Shown here: one piece after another, positions 18,176-25,907 of the stretch | How the letters are laid out: every line of letters starts with the position of its first letter | How positions within the stretch are numbered: the first letter of the stretch is position 1 | From: Candidatus Rokuibacteriota bacterium | Lineage (GTDB): Bacteria; Methylomirabilota; Methylomirabilia; Rokubacteriales; CSP1-6 | Assembly (NCBI GenBank): GCA_005887895.1 | Contig: VBPC01000286.1 | Span: 1 to 39,426 of the forward strand | Length of the DNA: 39,426 nt | Direction: 5' to 3' | Notes under the pieces: generated by a model | What the model was told of the DNA's origin: nothing | Seen by the model: only the letters and a program-made list of their open reading frames with translations | Database searches by the model: none | Made by a program: the position numbers and the translations under genes

Positions 18176-18643
18176 ATGGCGATGGAGCGTTGGCGTCCAT
18201 TCGGGTCCACGGAGCGTTGGGAGCCATTCCGCAACCTCACGGACATTCAGAGCGAGGTCAACCGGCTGTTCGATACCTTCGTCGGCCGACCGACCGGCTC
18301 GGCGGCGGCCGGGCGATGGCTGCCCGCGGTGGACATGCACGAGACGAAGGACGATCTCGTCCTGACCGTCGAAGTGCCCGGCGTTCGCGAGAAGGACATT
18401 GCCGTGTCGATCACGGGCGATCTCCTCTCGATCAAGGGTGAGCGCCGCTGGGAGGACGAGTCCAAGGATCAGAAGTTCCTCCACGTCGAGCGCGCCTACG
18501 GCCAGTTCGAGCGGCTGGTGCAGCTGCCGATGGCCGTCCAGGCCGACAAGGTGAAGGCGACGTACCGCGACGGCGTGCTGCAGATCACGCTGCCGAAGGC
18601 CGAGGAGCTCAAGCCGCGCGAGATCAAGATCGACATTCTCTAA
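18176..18643 (+). CDS. hsp20: Small heat-shock protein, Hsp20/alpha-crystallin family
   Basis: This is an ATP-independent holdase chaperone of 155 residues. The alpha-crystallin domain runs about 48-145 (WLPAVDMHETKDDLVLTVEV, VSITGDLLSIKGER, and FERLVQLPMAVQADKVKATY with YRDGVLQITLPKAEE). The N-terminal arm is Arg/Phe-rich. The ribosome-binding site is perfect (AGGAGG at 18161-18166, nine bases before ATG). It is the first gene of the dnaK operon and follows the HAIR-like operator. Confidence 0.95.
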   Translation: MAMERWRPFGSTERWEPFRNLTDIQSEVNRLFDTFVGRPTGSAAAGRWLPAVDMHETKDDLVLTVEVPGVREKDIAVSITGDLLSIKGERRWEDESKDQKFLHVERAYGQFERLVQLPMAVQADKVKATYRDGVLQITLPKAEELKPREIKIDIL

Positions 18644-18649
18644 GCCCCT

Positions 18650-18676
18650 GGGAGGGGGCCGTCGAGGCCCCCTCCC
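18650..18676 (+). terminator. Hairpin after hsp20
   Basis: A perfect 11-bp stem (GGGAGGGGGCC / GGCCCCCTCCC) with a GTCGA loop lies seven bases after the hsp20 stop. It lacks a U-tract. It probably attenuates or marks an mRNA processing point, giving more hsp20 than dnaK message. A second hairpin follows at 18698-18716. Confidence 0.55.
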
Positions 18677-18697
18677 AAGCCTCCCCCAGAAGGGAGT

Positions 18698-18726
18698 GCG
18701 CCGGCAAAGCCGGCGCTCGATGAGGC
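18698..18726 (+). repeat. REP-like hairpin with CTCGATGA tail
   Basis: An 8-bp stem GCGCCGGC-AAA-GCCGGCGC (18698-18716) is followed directly by TCGATGAGGC. The same tail follows a GC hairpin at 25141-25169 and recurs at 25207 and 25257, suggesting a dispersed intergenic element. It lies 20-50 bp before dnaK. Confidence 0.45.
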
Positions 18727-18747
18727 GAGAAAGGAAGCGCAGGAATC

Positions 18748-20658
18748 ATGGCGAAAGTGATCGGCATTGATCTGGGGACGACGAACTCGGTCGTCGCCGT
18801 CATGGAAGGTGGCAACCCCACAGTCATTCCAAATCAAGAGGGCAGTCGCCTGACCCCGTCGGTGGTCGCCTTCACGAAGGACGGCGAGATCCTCGTCGGG
18901 CAGGTGGCCAAGCGCCAGGCGATCACGAATCCCGAGAACACCGTCTTCTCCATCAAGCGCTTCATGGGCCGCCGCCACGACGAGGTCGTGCAGGAGATCA
19001 AGCTCGTTCCCTACAAGGTCGTGAAGGCCGCCAACGGCGAGGCCCGCATCGAGGTGCGCGGCAAGCAGTACGCGCCGCCCGAGATCTCCGCCATGATCCT
19101 GCGCAAGCTCAAGGAGGCTGCCGAGGCCTACCTGGGCGAGAAGGTGACCCAGGCCGTGATCACGGTCCCGGCCTACTTCAACGACAGCCAGCGGCAGGCC
19201 ACCAAGGACGCCGGCAAGATCGCCGGCCTGGAGGTCCTGCGCATCATCAACGAGCCGACCGCCGCGTCGCTGGCCTACGGCCTCGACAAGGAGTCCGACC
19301 AGACCATCCTGGTCTTCGACCTGGGCGGCGGCACGTTCGACGTGTCGATCCTGGAGATCGGCGACGGCGTGTTCGAGGTCAAGGCCACCTCGGGCGACAA
19401 CCACCTGGGCGGCGACAACTTCGACAAGGCGGTCGTCGACTGGCTGGTGGCCGAGTTCAAGAAGTCCCAGGGCATCGACCTGAGCCAGGACCCGATGGCC
19501 CTTCAGCGCCTCTACGAGGCCGCCGAGAAGGCCAAGATCGAGCTCTCGACGACCCAGGAGACGCAGATCAACCTGCCGTTCATCACGGCCGACGCCAGCG
19601 GGCCGAAGCACCTGGTGACGACGCTGACCCGGGCCAAGCTGGAATCGCTCGTCGCCGATCTCGTGGATCGCACCCTCGGTCCCTGCCGGCAGGCCATGCA
19701 GGACGCCGGCGTGACGGCCAAGGACATCGACGAGGTCGTGCTGGTCGGCGGCCAGACGCGGATGCCGAAGGTGCAGGAGGTCGTCAAGCAGCTCTTCGGC
19801 AAGGAGCCCCACAAGGGGGTCAATCCGGACGAGGTGGTCGCCGTCGGCGCCGCCGTACAGGCGGCCGTGCTCACCGGCGAGGTCAAGGACGTGGTGCTGC
19901 TGGACGTCACGCCGCTCTCCCTCGGCATCGAGACGCTGGGGGGCGTCATGACGACGTTGATCCCGCGCAACACCACGATCCCGACCAAGAAGAGCGAGAC
20001 GTTCACCACGGCCGCCGACAACCAGGAGTCGGTCGAGGTGCACGTCCTCCAGGGCGAGCGGCCGATGGCGCGGGACAACCGCACGCTCGGCAAGTTCCAC
20101 CTGGTCGGCATTCCGCCGGCGCCGCGCGGCATGCCGCAGATCGAGGTGACGTTCGACATCGACGCCAACAGCATCCTCAACGTGTCGGCGCGCGACAAGG
20201 CGACCGGCAAGGAGCAGAAGATCACGATCACGGCCTCGTCGACGCTGACGAAGGACGACATCGATCGCATGGTGAAGGAAGCGGAGGCCAACGCCGCCGA
20301 GGACACCAGGCGGAAGCAGGAGATCGAGACGCGCAACCAGGCCGACTCGCTCGTCTATTCCACCGAGCGCACGCTGGCCGAGCACGGCGCCAAGCTCCCG
20401 GAGGCCGACCGCAAGGCGGTGGAGGAGGCGCTGAACGAGGCCAAGGAGGCGCTCAAGGGCGAGGACGTGGAGCGCATCAAGCGGGCGCAGGACAACCTCA
20501 CCCGGGCCTCGCACAAGCTCGCCGAAGTGATGTACCGCGAGGCCCAGCAGGCCCAGGGCGCGCCAGGGGCGGGGCCGCAGCCGAGCGGGGCGGCCGGCGG
20601 CCCCAAGGAGGGCGAGGTCGTCGACGCCGAGTTCGAGGATCTGGGCGAGAAGAAGTAG
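18748..20658 (+). CDS. dnaK: Chaperone DnaK (Hsp70)
   Basis: DnaK is the ATP-driven Hsp70 chaperone. The 636 residues are complete: ATPase domain with [61 protein letters not shown] and [15 protein letters not shown]; linker [19 protein letters not shown]; substrate domain; and lid ending in a Gly/Ala/Pro tract and [12 protein letters not shown]. Translation stops at TAG. It is preceded by hsp20 and followed after 13 bp by the dnaJ-like gene. The nucleotide exchange factor grpE is not in this operon. Confidence 0.98.
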   Translation: MAKVIGIDLGTTNSVVAVMEGGNPTVIPNQEGSRLTPSVVAFTKDGEILVGQVAKRQAITNPENTVFSIKRFMGRRHDEVVQEIKLVPYKVVKAANGEARIEVRGKQYAPPEISAMILRKLKEAAEAYLGEKVTQAVITVPAYFNDSQRQATKDAGKIAGLEVLRIINEPTAASLAYGLDKESDQTILVFDLGGGTFDVSILEIGDGVFEVKATSGDNHLGGDNFDKAVVDWLVAEFKKSQGIDLSQDPMALQRLYEAAEKAKIELSTTQETQINLPFITADASGPKHLVTTLTRAKLESLVADLVDRTLGPCRQAMQDAGVTAKDIDEVVLVGGQTRMPKVQEVVKQLFGKEPHKGVNPDEVVAVGAAVQAAVLTGEVKDVVLLDVTPLSLGIETLGGVMTTLIPRNTTIPTKKSETFTTAADNQESVEVHVLQGERPMARDNRTLGKFHLVGIPPAPRGMPQIEVTFDIDANSILNVSARDKATGKEQKITITASSTLTKDDIDRMVKEAEANAAEDTRRKQEIETRNQADSLVYSTERTLAEHGAKLPEADRKAVEEALNEAKEALKGEDVERIKRAQDNLTRASHKLAEVMYREAQQAQGAPGAGPQPSGAAGGPKEGEVVDAEFEDLGEKK

Positions 20659-20671
20659 GCGGAGACGTTCC

Positions 20672-21556
20672 ATGCGTCGCGACTACTACGCGGTGCTCGG
20701 CATCGCCGCGACGGCGCCGCCGCGCGAGATCCGCCAGGCGTACCAGCGGCTCGCGCGGCAGTACTCGCCCGACGTCAATTTCTGGGACACCGCGGCGCTC
20801 GCGCTCTTCGAGGAGATCGCCGAGGCGTATCGCGTCCTCAGCGATCCCCAGGCGCGGGCGCTCTACGACCGCTTCGGCCCGGCGCTCGACGCCGACGGGG
20901 TGGCCGCCGGGCGGCGGGGTGACGACGTGCACGTCACGGTGGAGATCGACTTCGCCGACGTCGCGCGCGGCGCCACTCTGCGGCTGAACGTGCCGCGCTT
21001 CTCGCCGTGCGGCGCGTGCGGCGCCAGCGGCCGGCGCGATAGCCGAGCCTGCGCCGTCTGCCAGGCGCGCGGCGTGCGGCGGGCGGTCGACGCGCTCACG
21101 GTGGTCGTGCCGCCCGGCGTCGATTCCGGCACCCAGGTCCGGGTGCCGGGCGAGGGCAGCGCCGGCCCGTTCGGCGGCGCGCGCGGCGACCTGATCGTGA
21201 GTACCCGCGTGCGGGAGCACCCGCTCTTCACGCGCACGGGCGACGGCGTGCACTGTGAGATTCCGATCGGGGTATGGGAGGCCTTGCGCGGGGCGCGCAT
21301 CCGCGTCCCGACGCCGCTCGACGACACGGTACTGGTGGTGCCGCCGGGCACGGCGGCCGGTCAGGTGTTCCGCCTGCGGGGTCACGGACTGCCGCGGCTG
21401 GCCGACGGAACGACGGGCGACCTCTATGTGACGGTGCGGGTCGAGATGCCGACGGGCCTCGACGCGCGGACCGACGAGCTGGTCCGCGAGCTCGAGCGAC
21501 TCCTGCCGGGGCCCTCCCGGGCCGATCTCGCCCGCTTCCGGGGAGGAGCGTCGTGA
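20672..21556 (+). CDS. dnaJ: DnaJ-like co-chaperone with altered HPD motif and half zinc finger
   Basis: A 294-residue DnaJ/CbpA-type protein. The J domain (residues 4-69) is recognisable (DYYAVLGIAATAPPREIRQA, then EIAEAYRVLSDPQARALYDR), but the invariant His-Pro-Asp is Ser32-Pro33-Asp34 (codon TCG, at least two changes from a His codon). The Gly/Phe region is missing. The zinc region has two of the usual four CxxCxGxG repeats (Cys113, Cys116, Cys127, Cys130), enough for one zinc site. The C-terminal substrate-binding domains (VVPPGVDSGTQVRVPGEG, RGDLIVSTRVREHPLFTR) are intact. Without HPD it should not stimulate DnaK ATPase in the usual way; it may hold substrates or use an altered DnaK contact. 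Confidence 0.9.
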   Translation: MRRDYYAVLGIAATAPPREIRQAYQRLARQYSPDVNFWDTAALALFEEIAEAYRVLSDPQARALYDRFGPALDADGVAAGRRGDDVHVTVEIDFADVARGATLRLNVPRFSPCGACGASGRRDSRACAVCQARGVRRAVDALTVVVPPGVDSGTQVRVPGEGSAGPFGGARGDLIVSTRVREHPLFTRTGDGVHCEIPIGVWEALRGARIRVPTPLDDTVLVVPPGTAAGQVFRLRGHGLPRLADGTTGDLYVTVRVEMPTGLDARTDELVRELERLLPGPSRADLARFRGGAS

Positions 21557-21936
21557 ACGACCGATCGAAGCCGCTGTACATGATCGGCGTCGTCGCCGAC
21601 ATGCTGAAGGTGCATCCGCAGACGCTGCGGTTCTACGAGAAGAAAGGGCTGGTGAGACCGAGCCGTACCGAGGGGCAGACGCGCATGTACTCCGCCGAGG
21701 ACGTGGAGGACATCGCGCGGCTGCTCCGCCTCACCCGCGATCTCGGCGTGAATCTCGCCGGCGTCGAGATCATCCTAAAAATGAGGCGGCGAATGACCGA
21801 AATGCAGCGACAGATCGAGGACCTGCTGGCCTATGTTCGCGAGAGCGGCGGCGAGGTCCCCAGCGCCGGCAGCCCCCCGCGGGAGGCGCTGGTCCGGGCG
21901 GCCAGCAACCAGCTGAAACCCGTCGATCTGTTCTGA
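21553..21936 (+). CDS. hspR: MerR-family heat-shock repressor, HspR-like
   Basis: This 127-residue protein carries a winged-helix MerR DNA-binding domain (YMIGVVADMLKVHPQTLRFY, EKKGLVRPSRTEGQTRMYS) followed by a helical segment typical of HspR (LTRDLGVNLAGVEIILKMR). HspR represses dnaK operons through HAIR sites in actinobacteria and other phyla. I chose GTG 21553, which overlaps the dnaJ stop by four bases and gives VNDRSKPLYMIG, the family N-terminus; longer upstream reading lies antisense or out of frame within dnaJ. Its position after dnaJ and before lon mirrors known HspR regulons. Confidence 0.9.
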   Translation: MNDRSKPLYMIGVVADMLKVHPQTLRFYEKKGLVRPSRTEGQTRMYSAEDVEDIARLLRLTRDLGVNLAGVEIILKMRRRMTEMQRQIEDLLAYVRESGGEVPSAGSPPREALVRAASNQLKPVDLF

Positions 21937-21954
21937 GAAAGCGACGGCGCACTC

Positions 21955-24342
21955 ATGAGTGACGCAAAAGAGTATCGAGCCGGGCTCGTGCCCGACATCC
22001 TGGCCATCCTGCCCCTGCGCGGCACCGTCTTGATGCCCCACGCGGTGCTGCCGCTCGGCGCCGGCCGGCCCTCGTCCGTGCGCCTGATCGAGGAGGCCGT
22101 CCAGAGCGGCCGCCTCGTCGGCGCCGTGATGCAGCGGGATCCACAGGACGACGCGCCCGGCCTGGAGGGCCTCCACCCGGTCGGAACCGTGACCGTCATC
22201 CACAAGATGGTCAAGCAAGCCGACGGCAGCCTGCGGGTGATCGTGCAGGGCCTCGGCCGCTTCCGCCTGCTCGAGGTCATCGAGCGGCAGCCGTTCCTGA
22301 GAGCGCGCGTGGAGGCCATCGACGAGGCGGCCCCGGCCGTCGATCTGGAGCTGGAGGCCCTCGTGCGCAGCGTGCGCTCGTTGTTCGAGAAGGTCGTGTC
22401 GCTCTCGCCCGGCCTGCCGGACGAGCTGATCAACGTGGTCGGCGACACCGAGGCGCCTGGTGCGCTGGGCGATCTCATCGCCGCCTCGCTGCCGACCCTC
22501 GCCAACGAGCGGAAGCAGGAGCTGCTGGAGACGTACAACGTGCGCGAGAGGTTGCAGAAGCTCGCCGGCATGCTGGCCAAGGAGGCCGAGGTCCTCGAGC
22601 TCGGCTCGAAGATCCAGTCCGAGGTGCAATCGGAGGTCTCCAAGAGCCAGCGCGAGTACTACCTGCGCGAGCAGCTCAAGGCCATCCAGAAGGAGCTGGG
22701 CGAGTCCGACGAGCGCGCGCAAGAGATCGAGACGCTGCGGCAGAAGATCGACGCCGCCGGGATGTCCGAGGAGGCGCGCACCGAGGCCCTGCGCGAGCTC
22801 GACCGGCTGGCCAAGATGCCGCCGGCCGCCGCCGAGTACACCGTGGCGCGCACCTACATCGACTGGCTCGTGGCCATGCCGTGGAAGCAGGAGACGACCG
22901 ACGACGCCGACCTTGCGCGAGCGGCGGCGATTCTCGACGACGACCACGAGGGTCTCGAGAAGATCAAGGAGCGCATCCTCGAGTACCTCGCCGTGAAGAA
23001 GATCCGGCCGGAGGGCAAGGATCCGATCCTGTGCTTCGTCGGCCCGCCGGGTGTCGGCAAGACCTCGCTGGGGCGGTCGGTGGCGCGGGCCCTCGGCCGG
23101 AAGTTCCACCGCCTCTCGCTGGGCGGCATGCGCGACGAGGCGGAGATCCGCGGCCATCGGCGCACGTACATCGGCGCCCTGCCCGGCCAGATCGCCCAGG
23201 GTCTGCGCCGCGCCGGCAGCCGGAACCCGGTGCTGATGCTCGACGAGATCGACAAGCTGGGGATGGATTTTCGCGGCGATCCCGCCTCGGCGCTGCTCGA
23301 GGTGCTCGATCCCGAGCAGAATTCCGCGTTCCGCGACCACTATCTCGACGTCGCATTCGATCTCTCGCGCGTGCTGTTCATCACCACGGCCAACGTGATC
23401 GACACCGTGCCGCCGCCGCTGCGCGATCGGATGGAGATCATTCATCTGGCCGGGTACACCGAGGAAGAGAAGATCGCCATCGCCCGGCGCCACCTGGTGC
23501 CCAAGCAGGCGCGCGAGCACGGCCTGGCGCCGGAGGACATCGACTTCGCGCCGGGGGCGCTGCGGCTGCTGGCGCGCGGCTACACCCGCGAGGCGGGCGT
23601 CCGCGGTCTCGAGCGCGAGATCGCGAGTATCTGCCGCAAGGTGGCGCGCCGCCGGGCCGAGGGCCGGACCGAGCCAGCGCAGATCACGCCCGACGCCGTC
23701 ACGTCCTTCCTGGGGGCGCCGCGCTTCGAGTTCGAAGAGCTGGAGGAGCGCACGCGTGTGCCAGGAGTCGCCACCGGGCTGGCGTGGACCCCGGCCGGCG
23801 GCGACATCCTCTTCGTCGAGGCGACGCGCATGCCCGGCACCCACACGCTGACGCTGACCGGGCAGCTCGGTGACGTGATGAAGGAGTCGGTGCAGGCGGC
23901 CCTGGCCTGGGTCCGCTCGCACGCGATCGAGCTCGGGATCGCGGCCGATTTCTGGCAGCGCTCGGACATTCACGTGCATGTCCCCGCCGGCGCCATTCCC
24001 AAGGATGGGCCATCGGCCGGCGTGACGATGGCGACGGCGCTCGTCTCGCTGTTGACCGAGCGCCCCGTGCGGCCGGGTCTCGCGATGACCGGCGAGGTGA
24101 GCCTGTCGGGGCGCGTCCTGCCCGTCGGCGGCATCAAGGAGAAGATCCTGGCCGCGCACCGGGCCGGCGTCCGTACCGTCATCCTGCCGCGGCGTAACGA
24201 GAAGAACCTTCTCGAAGACGTCCCGGCCACCGTGCGGGACGTGATGACGTTCCACCTCGTGGACTCGATCCCCGAGGTCCTGCGCGCGGCGTTCGACGCC
24301 GTGCCGAGCGCCGCGCCCGAGCTCGCCGGCAGCGGGGTCTAA
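21955..24342 (+). CDS. lon: ATP-dependent protease Lon
   Basis: Lon degrades misfolded and regulatory proteins in the cytoplasm. The complete 795-residue protein has the N-terminal LON substrate-binding domain ([20 protein letters not shown]), a coiled-coil ([20 protein letters not shown]), AAA+ domain (Walker A GPPGVGKT at 363-370, then [19 protein letters not shown]) and the Ser-Lys protease domain with Ser687 in PKDGPSAG and Lys728 in GGIKEK. It begins 18 bp after hspR. Lon lies in HspR regulons of streptomycetes, so shared control from the hsp20 promoter is plausible. Confidence 0.98.
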   Translation: MSDAKEYRAGLVPDILAILPLRGTVLMPHAVLPLGAGRPSSVRLIEEAVQSGRLVGAVMQRDPQDDAPGLEGLHPVGTVTVIHKMVKQADGSLRVIVQGLGRFRLLEVIERQPFLRARVEAIDEAAPAVDLELEALVRSVRSLFEKVVSLSPGLPDELINVVGDTEAPGALGDLIAASLPTLANERKQELLETYNVRERLQKLAGMLAKEAEVLELGSKIQSEVQSEVSKSQREYYLREQLKAIQKELGESDERAQEIETLRQKIDAAGMSEEARTEALRELDRLAKMPPAAAEYTVARTYIDWLVAMPWKQETTDDADLARAAAILDDDHEGLEKIKERILEYLAVKKIRPEGKDPILCFVGPPGVGKTSLGRSVARALGRKFHRLSLGGMRDEAEIRGHRRTYIGALPGQIAQGLRRAGSRNPVLMLDEIDKLGMDFRGDPASALLEVLDPEQNSAFRDHYLDVAFDLSRVLFITTANVIDTVPPPLRDRMEIIHLAGYTEEEKIAIARRHLVPKQAREHGLAPEDIDFAPGALRLLARGYTREAGVRGLEREIASICRKVARRRAEGRTEPAQITPDAVTSFLGAPRFEFEELEERTRVPGVATGLAWTPAGGDILFVEATRMPGTHTLTLTGQLGDVMKESVQAALAWVRSHAIELGIAADFWQRSDIHVHVPAGAIPKDGPSAGVTMATALVSLLTERPVRPGLAMTGEVSLSGRVLPVGGIKEKILAAHRAGVRTVILPRRNEKNLLEDVPATVRDVMTFHLVDSIPEVLRAAFDAVPSAAPELAGSGV

Positions 24343-24359
24343 GCCCGCGATTCCCCTGG

Positions 24360-24382
24360 CCCCGGCGGCGTCGCCGCCGGGG
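24360..24382 (+). terminator. Hairpin after lon
   Basis: A 10-bp perfect stem (CCCCGGCGGC / GCCGCCGGGG) with a GTC loop begins 17 bases after the lon stop and is followed by CGTTGC, with no long T-run. It is the likely end of the heat-shock transcript. Confidence 0.6.
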
Positions 24383-24423
24383 CGTTGCACCACCGCACCG
24401 GACTTGGCTAAGATGGTGTCACC

Positions 24424-25098
24424 GTGTGCCCTCGCCTGTTCCTTCCTGTGGCGGCCCTGCTCGCCACGATCGTCTGGGCCGCTCCCGCGGACGCCGAGAC
24501 GTTCAAGCTGACCGCCCCCGACGGCACGGTGCACTTCACGAACGCGCCCAGCGACCCGCAGTACCAGCGCATGGGCGTCACCTCGGGAACGGACGCCGGC
24601 TGGCTGCGCCTGCCCGACGGCGACACGGCGCCGTACCTGCAGGAGATCCGCGACGCGGCCGAGCGCTACGGGCTGCCCTTCAAGCTGGTGTCGGCGGTGA
24701 TCCGCGCGGAGTCCGGTTTCAACCCGCGCGCGGTCTCGCCCAAGGGTGCCAGGGGTCTCATGCAGCTGATGCCGACGACGGCGGCGACGCTCGGCGTGCG
24801 AAATTCCTTCGACCCGCGCCAGAACATCGAAGGGGGCGTGCGTCACCTCCGTAGCCTGATCGACCGGTTCATCAACCTGCCCTTCGCGCTCGCTGCCTAC
24901 AATGCGGGCGAGAAAGCGGTCGTGCAGTACGGCGGCATTCCCCCGTATCCGGAGACCCAGGACTACGTGACGAAGGTCCTGTACTTCTACGGGGGGCCGG
25001 TCGAGGGCGGCACGACGCCGCCGACCCGGATCTACCAGACCGTCGCCCCCGACGGCACGATCGTCTACACGAACATCCCGCCGCGCGGACGGCCTTAA
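24424..25098 (+). CDS. Secreted lytic transglycosylase (SLT) flanked by DUF4124-like segments
   Basis: This exported murein lytic transglycosylase cuts peptidoglycan glycan strands. GTG 24424 gives a signal peptide (LFLPVAALLATIVWAAPADA). Next is a DUF4124-type strand (TFKLTAPDGTVHFTNAPSDP), then the SLT lysozyme-like domain (residues about 72-195) with catalytic Glu96 in IRAESGFNPRAVSPKGARGL and MQLMPTTAATLGV, and NAGEKAV. The C-terminus repeats a similar strand pattern (IYQTVAPDGTIVYTNIPP). T4P and secretion loci often need such enzymes to cross the wall; this one is separate from the pilus operon. Confidence 0.92.
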   Translation: MCPRLFLPVAALLATIVWAAPADAETFKLTAPDGTVHFTNAPSDPQYQRMGVTSGTDAGWLRLPDGDTAPYLQEIRDAAERYGLPFKLVSAVIRAESGFNPRAVSPKGARGLMQLMPTTAATLGVRNSFDPRQNIEGGVRHLRSLIDRFINLPFALAAYNAGEKAVVQYGGIPPYPETQDYVTKVLYFYGGPVEGGTTPPTRIYQTVAPDGTIVYTNIPPRGRP

Positions 25099-25314
25099 AA
25101 CAGATGAGGGGCCTCGAACGGGCCCCCCCAATGGCGGCTCGGGGCGCCCCGGCGGAGCCGGGGCGCCCCTCGATGACGCACGACCCGCCCGCTGATGTGA
25201 CGGCCCCTCGATGACGCGCAACCGCCCCCCCGGTGGCGCGGTGGCCCTGACGCCCCCTCGATGTCGCAGAACGCGCGAGGGCTCTGGCGGCCCTCCGTCG
25301 GGCGCGGCCGAGGC
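25099..25314. repeat. Intergenic palindromes and CTCGATG direct repeats
   Basis: This 216-bp gap holds no gene. It has a perfect 12-bp stem at 25141-25169 (GGGGCGCCCCGG, loop CGGAG) immediately followed by TCGATGACGC. The motif CCCCTCGATG(A/T)CGC occurs at about 25166, 25204 and 25254, spaced 38 and 50 bp. The hairpin could terminate the transglycosylase gene and the convergent isochorismatase gene. The repeats resemble the element before dnaK (18698). Confidence 0.6.
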
Positions 25315-25851
25315 TCAGCGGAGGAGCTTGCTGAGGTCGCGGAAGGCTTCGGTGTCGGCCCGGCCGAGGAGCTGGAAGACGAGGGTTTCGGTTCCGGTGA
25401 CGACGGCGCCGGCCTGGCGGGCCTGAGCCAGGCCGATCTCCATCGCGGCCGCGCGGCGCGAGCACACGGCGTCGGCGACGATCGACACGCGGAATCCCTG
25501 GGCGAGCAGCGCCAGCGCGGTGAGCAGGACGCACACGTGGGCTTCGACGCCGGTCAGGATCACGTGGTCGGCGTCGAGCGCCTGGAGACGCTCGACGAAG
25601 CCGGCAGCGTCGGCGCACGAGAACGTCGTCTTCTCGAACGGCGTCGTGTCCTCGAGCAGCATGCGCACCTCCGGCAGCGTCCGTCCCAGCCCCTTCGGAT
25701 ATTGCTCCGTCGTCAGGATGTGGACGCCGAGACGCCGGGCGGCGGTCACGAGGATCTTGACGTTGGTCACCATGTCGTCGCGCCGCTCGGCGTCCATGGC
25801 GTTGAAGAGCCGTTCCTGCACGTCGACGACGACCAGCACGGGACGCCCCAT
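25315..25851 (-). CDS. Isochorismatase-family cysteine hydrolase
   Basis: A 178-residue hydrolase of the isochorismatase/nicotinamidase superfamily; the substrate is not predictable. The triad is clear: Asp10 (VLVVVDVQERLF), Lys74 (PFEKTTFS) and Cys107 (TGVEAHVCVL). The cis-peptide motif TGVEAHVC is the family signature; the C-terminus resembles the YcaC/hydrolase-like group that lacks metal-binding additions. ATG 25851 is preferred since GGAGG lies eight bases ahead; an upstream ATG at 25890 would add 13 residues. It follows the hybrid kinase gene by 57 bp on the same strand. Confidence 0.88.
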   Translation of the reverse strand: MGRPVLVVVDVQERLFNAMDAERRDDMVTNVKILVTAARRLGVHILTTEQYPKGLGRTLPEVRMLLEDTTPFEKTTFSCADAAGFVERLQALDADHVILTGVEAHVCVLLTALALLAQGFRVSIVADAVCSRRAAAMEIGLAQARQAGAVVTGTETLVFQLLGRADTEAFRDLSKLLR

Positions 25852-25907
25852 GACCGCTTCCTCCAGCCGGCGGATCGGACCGCGGGGCATTCTCGCACGA
25901 GCGCCCC

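Noticed and set aside
18640..20673. Long open frame on the minus strand opposite dnaK
   Set aside because: It mirrors dnaK codon structure; GC-rich genes leave the opposite strand open. No family resemblance, no ribosome-binding site.
21274..21552. N-terminal extension of the HspR-like gene
   Set aside because: This part lies out of frame inside the dnaJ-like gene; GTG 21553 gives the normal family start.
21775..25221. 1148-codon minus-strand frame opposite lon and the transglycosylase
   Set aside because: The same GC effect. Lon and the transglycosylase are certain on the plus strand and the antisense product has only His/Arg/Gly-rich low-complexity text.
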